Shown: piece after piece, positions 61,580-64,000 of the stretch
Layout: every line of letters starts with the position of its first letter
Position numbering within the stretch: position 1 is the first letter of the stretch
Source: Streptomyces sp. NBC_00690
GTDB lineage: Bacteria > Actinomycetota > Actinomycetes > Streptomycetales > Streptomycetaceae
Direction of reading: 5' to 3'
NCBI RefSeq assembly: GCF_036226685.1
Contig: NZ_CP109009.1
Location: 3,348,001-3,412,000 of the forward strand
DNA length: 64,000 nucleotides
The notes under the pieces: generated by a model
Told to the model about the DNA's origin: nothing
What the model saw: only the letters and a program-made list of their open reading frames with translations
The model's database searches: none
Position numbers and translations under genes: made by a program

Positions 61580-63370
61580 TCAACGCATCCGTGTGGCCCA
61601 CTCCTGGACCTTCTTGATCCGCTCACGGATCTGTCCGGCCGTCGCCTCCGCGCTCGGCGGCCCGCCACACACCCGGCGCAACTCGGTGTGGATCACACCG
61701 TGTGGCTTGCCGCTCTGATGGACGTAGGCGCCCACCATCGTATTCAACTGCTTCCGCAGTTCCAGCAGTTCCTTGTGCGAGATCACCGGACGGCGCTCGG
61801 CCGGCAGCTCCAGAAGATCGGCCTCGGCATCGGGCTTCTTGCGACTGTGGGCGATCTGCCGCGCCTGACGCTTCTGCAACAGCAACTGGACCTGCTCGGG
61901 CTCCAGCAACCCGGGGATGCCGAGGTAGTCCTGCTCCTCCGCGCTGCCCGGATGGGCCTGCATCCCGAACTCGGCCCCGTTGTACATCACCCGGTCGAAG
62001 ACGGCGTCCGACTCCAGCGCCTCGAAGGGCAGCATGTCCTGGTCGCCGGTGTCCTCGTCCTGCTCCCGGTTGGCCTCGTCCATCTCCTTCTCGGAGTCGG
62101 CGTACGGGTCCTCCTCGCCGTCCTTCTTCGGCCGGTCGAGCACATGATCACGCTCGACCTCCATCTCATTGGCGAAGGTGAGCAGCGCGGGGATGGTGGG
62201 CACGAAGACCGACGCGGTCTCGCCCCGCCTTCTGGACCGTACGAAACGGCCCACGGCCTGGGCGAAGAACAGGGGGGTCGAAATGGTGGTGGCGTACACG
62301 CCGACGGCCAGCCGGGGCACGTCCACGCCCTCGGAGACCATCCGGACCGCGACCATCCAGCGGTCCTCGTTCTCGCTGAAGTCGTCGATGCGTTGTGAGG
62401 CACCGGTGTCATCGGAAAGGACGACGGTCGCCTTGGACCCGGTGATCTCACGGATGAGCTTGGCATAGGCGCGGGCCGAGTCCTGGTCGGAGGCGATCAC
62501 CAGGCCGCCTGCGTCCGGGATGGACTTGCGCACCTCGGTGAGCCGTTGATCGGCCGCCCGCAGCACATTGGGCATCCACTCGCCGCGCGGGTCGAGCGCG
62601 GTGCGCCACGCCTGCGAGATGGCGTCCTTGGTCATGGGCTCACCGAGGCGGGCGGCGATCTCGTCCCCGGCCTTGGTGCGCCAGCGCATGTTGCCGCTGT
62701 AGCTGAGGAAGATGACGGGCCGCACGACGCCGTCGCCGAGGGCGTTGCCGTAGCCGTAGGTGTAGTCGGCGGCGGATCGTCGGATGCCGTCGTTGCCCTC
62801 CTCGTAGGTGACGAAGGGGATCGGGTTGGTGTCCGACCTGAAGGGCGTACCGGTCAGGGTGAGCCGACGCGTCGCCGGGTCGAAGGCTTCGAGGCACGCC
62901 TCACCCCAGGACTTGGAATCACCGGCGTGATGGATCTCGTCCAGGATGACGAGGGTCTTGCGCTGCTCGCAGCGGTTGCGGTGGAGCATGGGGCGTACGC
63001 CGACACCCGCGTAGGTGATCGCGACGCCGTGGTACTCCTTGCTGAGCGGGCCCGCGCTGTAGTCGGGGTCCAGCTTGATCCCTATCCGCGCGGCTGCCGC
63101 GGCCCACTGCTTCTTCAGGTGCTCGGTGGGCGCGACGACGGTCACCTGCTGGACCACATGGTGGTGCAGCAGCCAGGAGGCGAGGGTGAGCGCGAAGGTG
63201 GTCTTCCCCGCGCCGGGGGTGGCGACGGCCAGGAAGTCGCGGGGCTGTTCCTGGAGGTATCTCTCCATCGCCCCTTGCTGCCAGGCACGCAGCTTGCTGG
63301 CGGTACCCCAGGGGGCCCGGCCTGGGAAGGCGGGCGAGAGGTGGTGGGAGTGGGAGGCGGTAGTAGTCAC
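61580..63370 (-). CDS. SF2 DEAD/DEAH-box helicase (type III restriction-subunit-like)
   Basis: A 596-aa ATPase with helicase motifs Q/I (LRAWQQGAMERYL; ATPGAGKTTFAL), Ia (VVAPTEHLKKQW), II (LVILDEIHHAGD), III (LTLTGTPFRSD), V (VRMVSEGVDVPRL) and VI (QAVGRFVRSRR). The C-terminal third is charged and helical. It is widespread in actinobacteria as a stand-alone helicase, with no restriction partner here. DNA repair or RNA work is possible. The GTG at 63370 follows GGAGACC. Confidence 0.9.
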   Translation of the reverse strand: MTTTASHSHHLSPAFPGRAPWGTASKLRAWQQGAMERYLQEQPRDFLAVATPGAGKTTFALTLASWLLHHHVVQQVTVVAPTEHLKKQWAAAAARIGIKLDPDYSAGPLSKEYHGVAITYAGVGVRPMLHRNRCEQRKTLVILDEIHHAGDSKSWGEACLEAFDPATRRLTLTGTPFRSDTNPIPFVTYEEGNDGIRRSAADYTYGYGNALGDGVVRPVIFLSYSGNMRWRTKAGDEIAARLGEPMTKDAISQAWRTALDPRGEWMPNVLRAADQRLTEVRKSIPDAGGLVIASDQDSARAYAKLIREITGSKATVVLSDDTGASQRIDDFSENEDRWMVAVRMVSEGVDVPRLAVGVYATTISTPLFFAQAVGRFVRSRRRGETASVFVPTIPALLTFANEMEVERDHVLDRPKKDGEEDPYADSEKEMDEANREQDEDTGDQDMLPFEALESDAVFDRVMYNGAEFGMQAHPGSAEEQDYLGIPGLLEPEQVQLLLQKRQARQIAHSRKKPDAEADLLELPAERRPVISHKELLELRKQLNTMVGAYVHQSGKPHGVIHTELRRVCGGPPSAEATAGQIRERIKKVQEWATRMR

Positions 63371-63640
63371 GGTCTCCGCTTCGACGCTCGTCCAGGGCAC
63401 GACGCGGCGGGGGGTGCCACGGGTGGTGTACGGGTATGACAACCGGGCCACCCTACCTGTGTGACCACGCCGGTCCGCTCCGGACGACGCCCCCGCGGAC
63501 GGTGAGATGGACCTCACGGGCATCCGCCCCGACGGCCCACTTCACCCTCATCGGGGCATTCCTCCCGGGTGTCGACCACTCCCCCGGGTGGCGACGACCA
63601 CCGCGGGGAGAGGGTCGGGAGCCGGGGTCGTCGATCCGTG

Positions 63641-64000
63641 TCACACGGGTTCTTGGACCCGCACCCGCGTCGACACCCACGCTCCGACCAGGGCGACCAG
63701 CGCCATGGGCAGGAAGACCACCACGAAGGCGGCCGGGTGCGAGGCGCCGGCCTCGGTGATCGCGCCGTGGCCGGCCACCGAGGCGCCGCCGAGCGCTGCG
63801 AAGGCCGCGCCGCCGCCGGCGAGCAGGATGACGTTCGACAGCCCGTCCGAGATCTGGAGGGCCGCCGAGTTCGACCCGGCCTCCTCGGGCTCCGAGAGCT
63901 TGAGCAACATCACGCTGGTCGACGCGATCACCATGCCCATGCCGAAGCAGCCGATGGCCCAGGAGACGGCCACGATCCACACCGGCATCCAGTCGATCAG
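63641..64000 (-). CDS. MFS transporter, C-terminal part (partial)
   Basis: The frame is open at the window end and stops at 63641. Visible are the last transmembrane helices (WIVAVSWAIGCFGMGMVIASTSVMLLKLSEP, SNVILLAGGGAAFAALGG, FVVVFLPMALVALVGAWV) of a major-facilitator permease with the usual GMGM..AS loop. The N-terminal part lies beyond 64000. Substrate unknown. Confidence 0.82.
   Translation of the reverse strand: MIDWMPVWIVAVSWAIGCFGMGMVIASTSVMLLKLSEPEEAGSNSAALQISDGLSNVILLAGGGAAFAALGGASVAGHGAITEAGASHPAAFVVVFLPMALVALVGAWVSTRVRVQEPV

Overview
The window is high-GC actinobacterial DNA and almost certainly comes from a Streptomyces chromosome. From memory, gene content and order follow the S. 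coelicolor core region that runs from cslA-glxA through nagF/nagE1/nagE2 and cysM to ssgG and hpd. Supporting marks are GTG and TTG starts, many TGATG and ATGA overlaps, DasR-type dre sites, an SsgA-like protein and class F sortases. No rRNA, CRISPR array, prophage or insertion sequence was seen.

Layout. 1-3.2 kb: the last codons of a CslA-like gene, the radical copper oxidase GlxA and a GH6 glucanase lipoprotein, which together handle the hyphal-tip glycan. 3.3-6.7 kb: a class F sortase with a membrane-anchored partner, a HAD phosphatase and an LAxTG-type surface protein. 7-13.5 kb: an oxidoreductase, a DinB/MPI-like protein, a second YidC with DUF6412, a SEC-C protein and a DUF445 protein. 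13.7-17.1 kb: a DUF1707 protein and a three-gene ABC-2 exporter. 17.2-21 kb: a class A PBP, a guanidinium exporter behind a guanidine-III riboswitch, a GroES-like protein and a DUF3618 protein. 21.1-23.3 kb: Bcp, two overlapping paralogous HNH genes and tRNA-Leu(UAG).

23.3-29.3 kb: rdgB, a small lipoprotein, rph, then the N-acetylglucosamine PTS (EIIB and two EIIC permeases) with DasR sites. 29.5-32.8 kb: an MBL hydrolase, then the CysO/CysM/Mec sulfur-carrier route to cysteine, preceded by a short cysteine leader peptide. 33-38.7 kb: an amino-acid permease, ClpS-DUF2017 and the NAD salvage pair pncB-pncA. 38.8-46.5 kb: a secreted M6 metalloprotease, two RDD membrane proteins, and an XRE regulator with an anti-sigma-type ATPase.

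46.8-64 kb: ssgG, a VOC protein, an FAD oxidase, a TPR protein, a second class F sortase with partner, a two-component system, hpd with a divergent AsnC/Lrp regulator, a self-contained ArsR-MFS pair with a palindromic operator, a YlbL-type PDZ/Lon-like protease, an IclR regulator, an SF2 helicase and the 3' end of an MFS transporter.

Most of the window is ordinary core chromosome. The observations most worth checking are the guanidine-III aptamer, the cysteine leader peptide, the tandem HNH pair beside a tRNA, two parallel sortase/partner loci without LPxTG motifs, and a CysO-like carrier with a C-terminal tail after its GG. No clearly undescribed system could be demonstrated from sequence alone.
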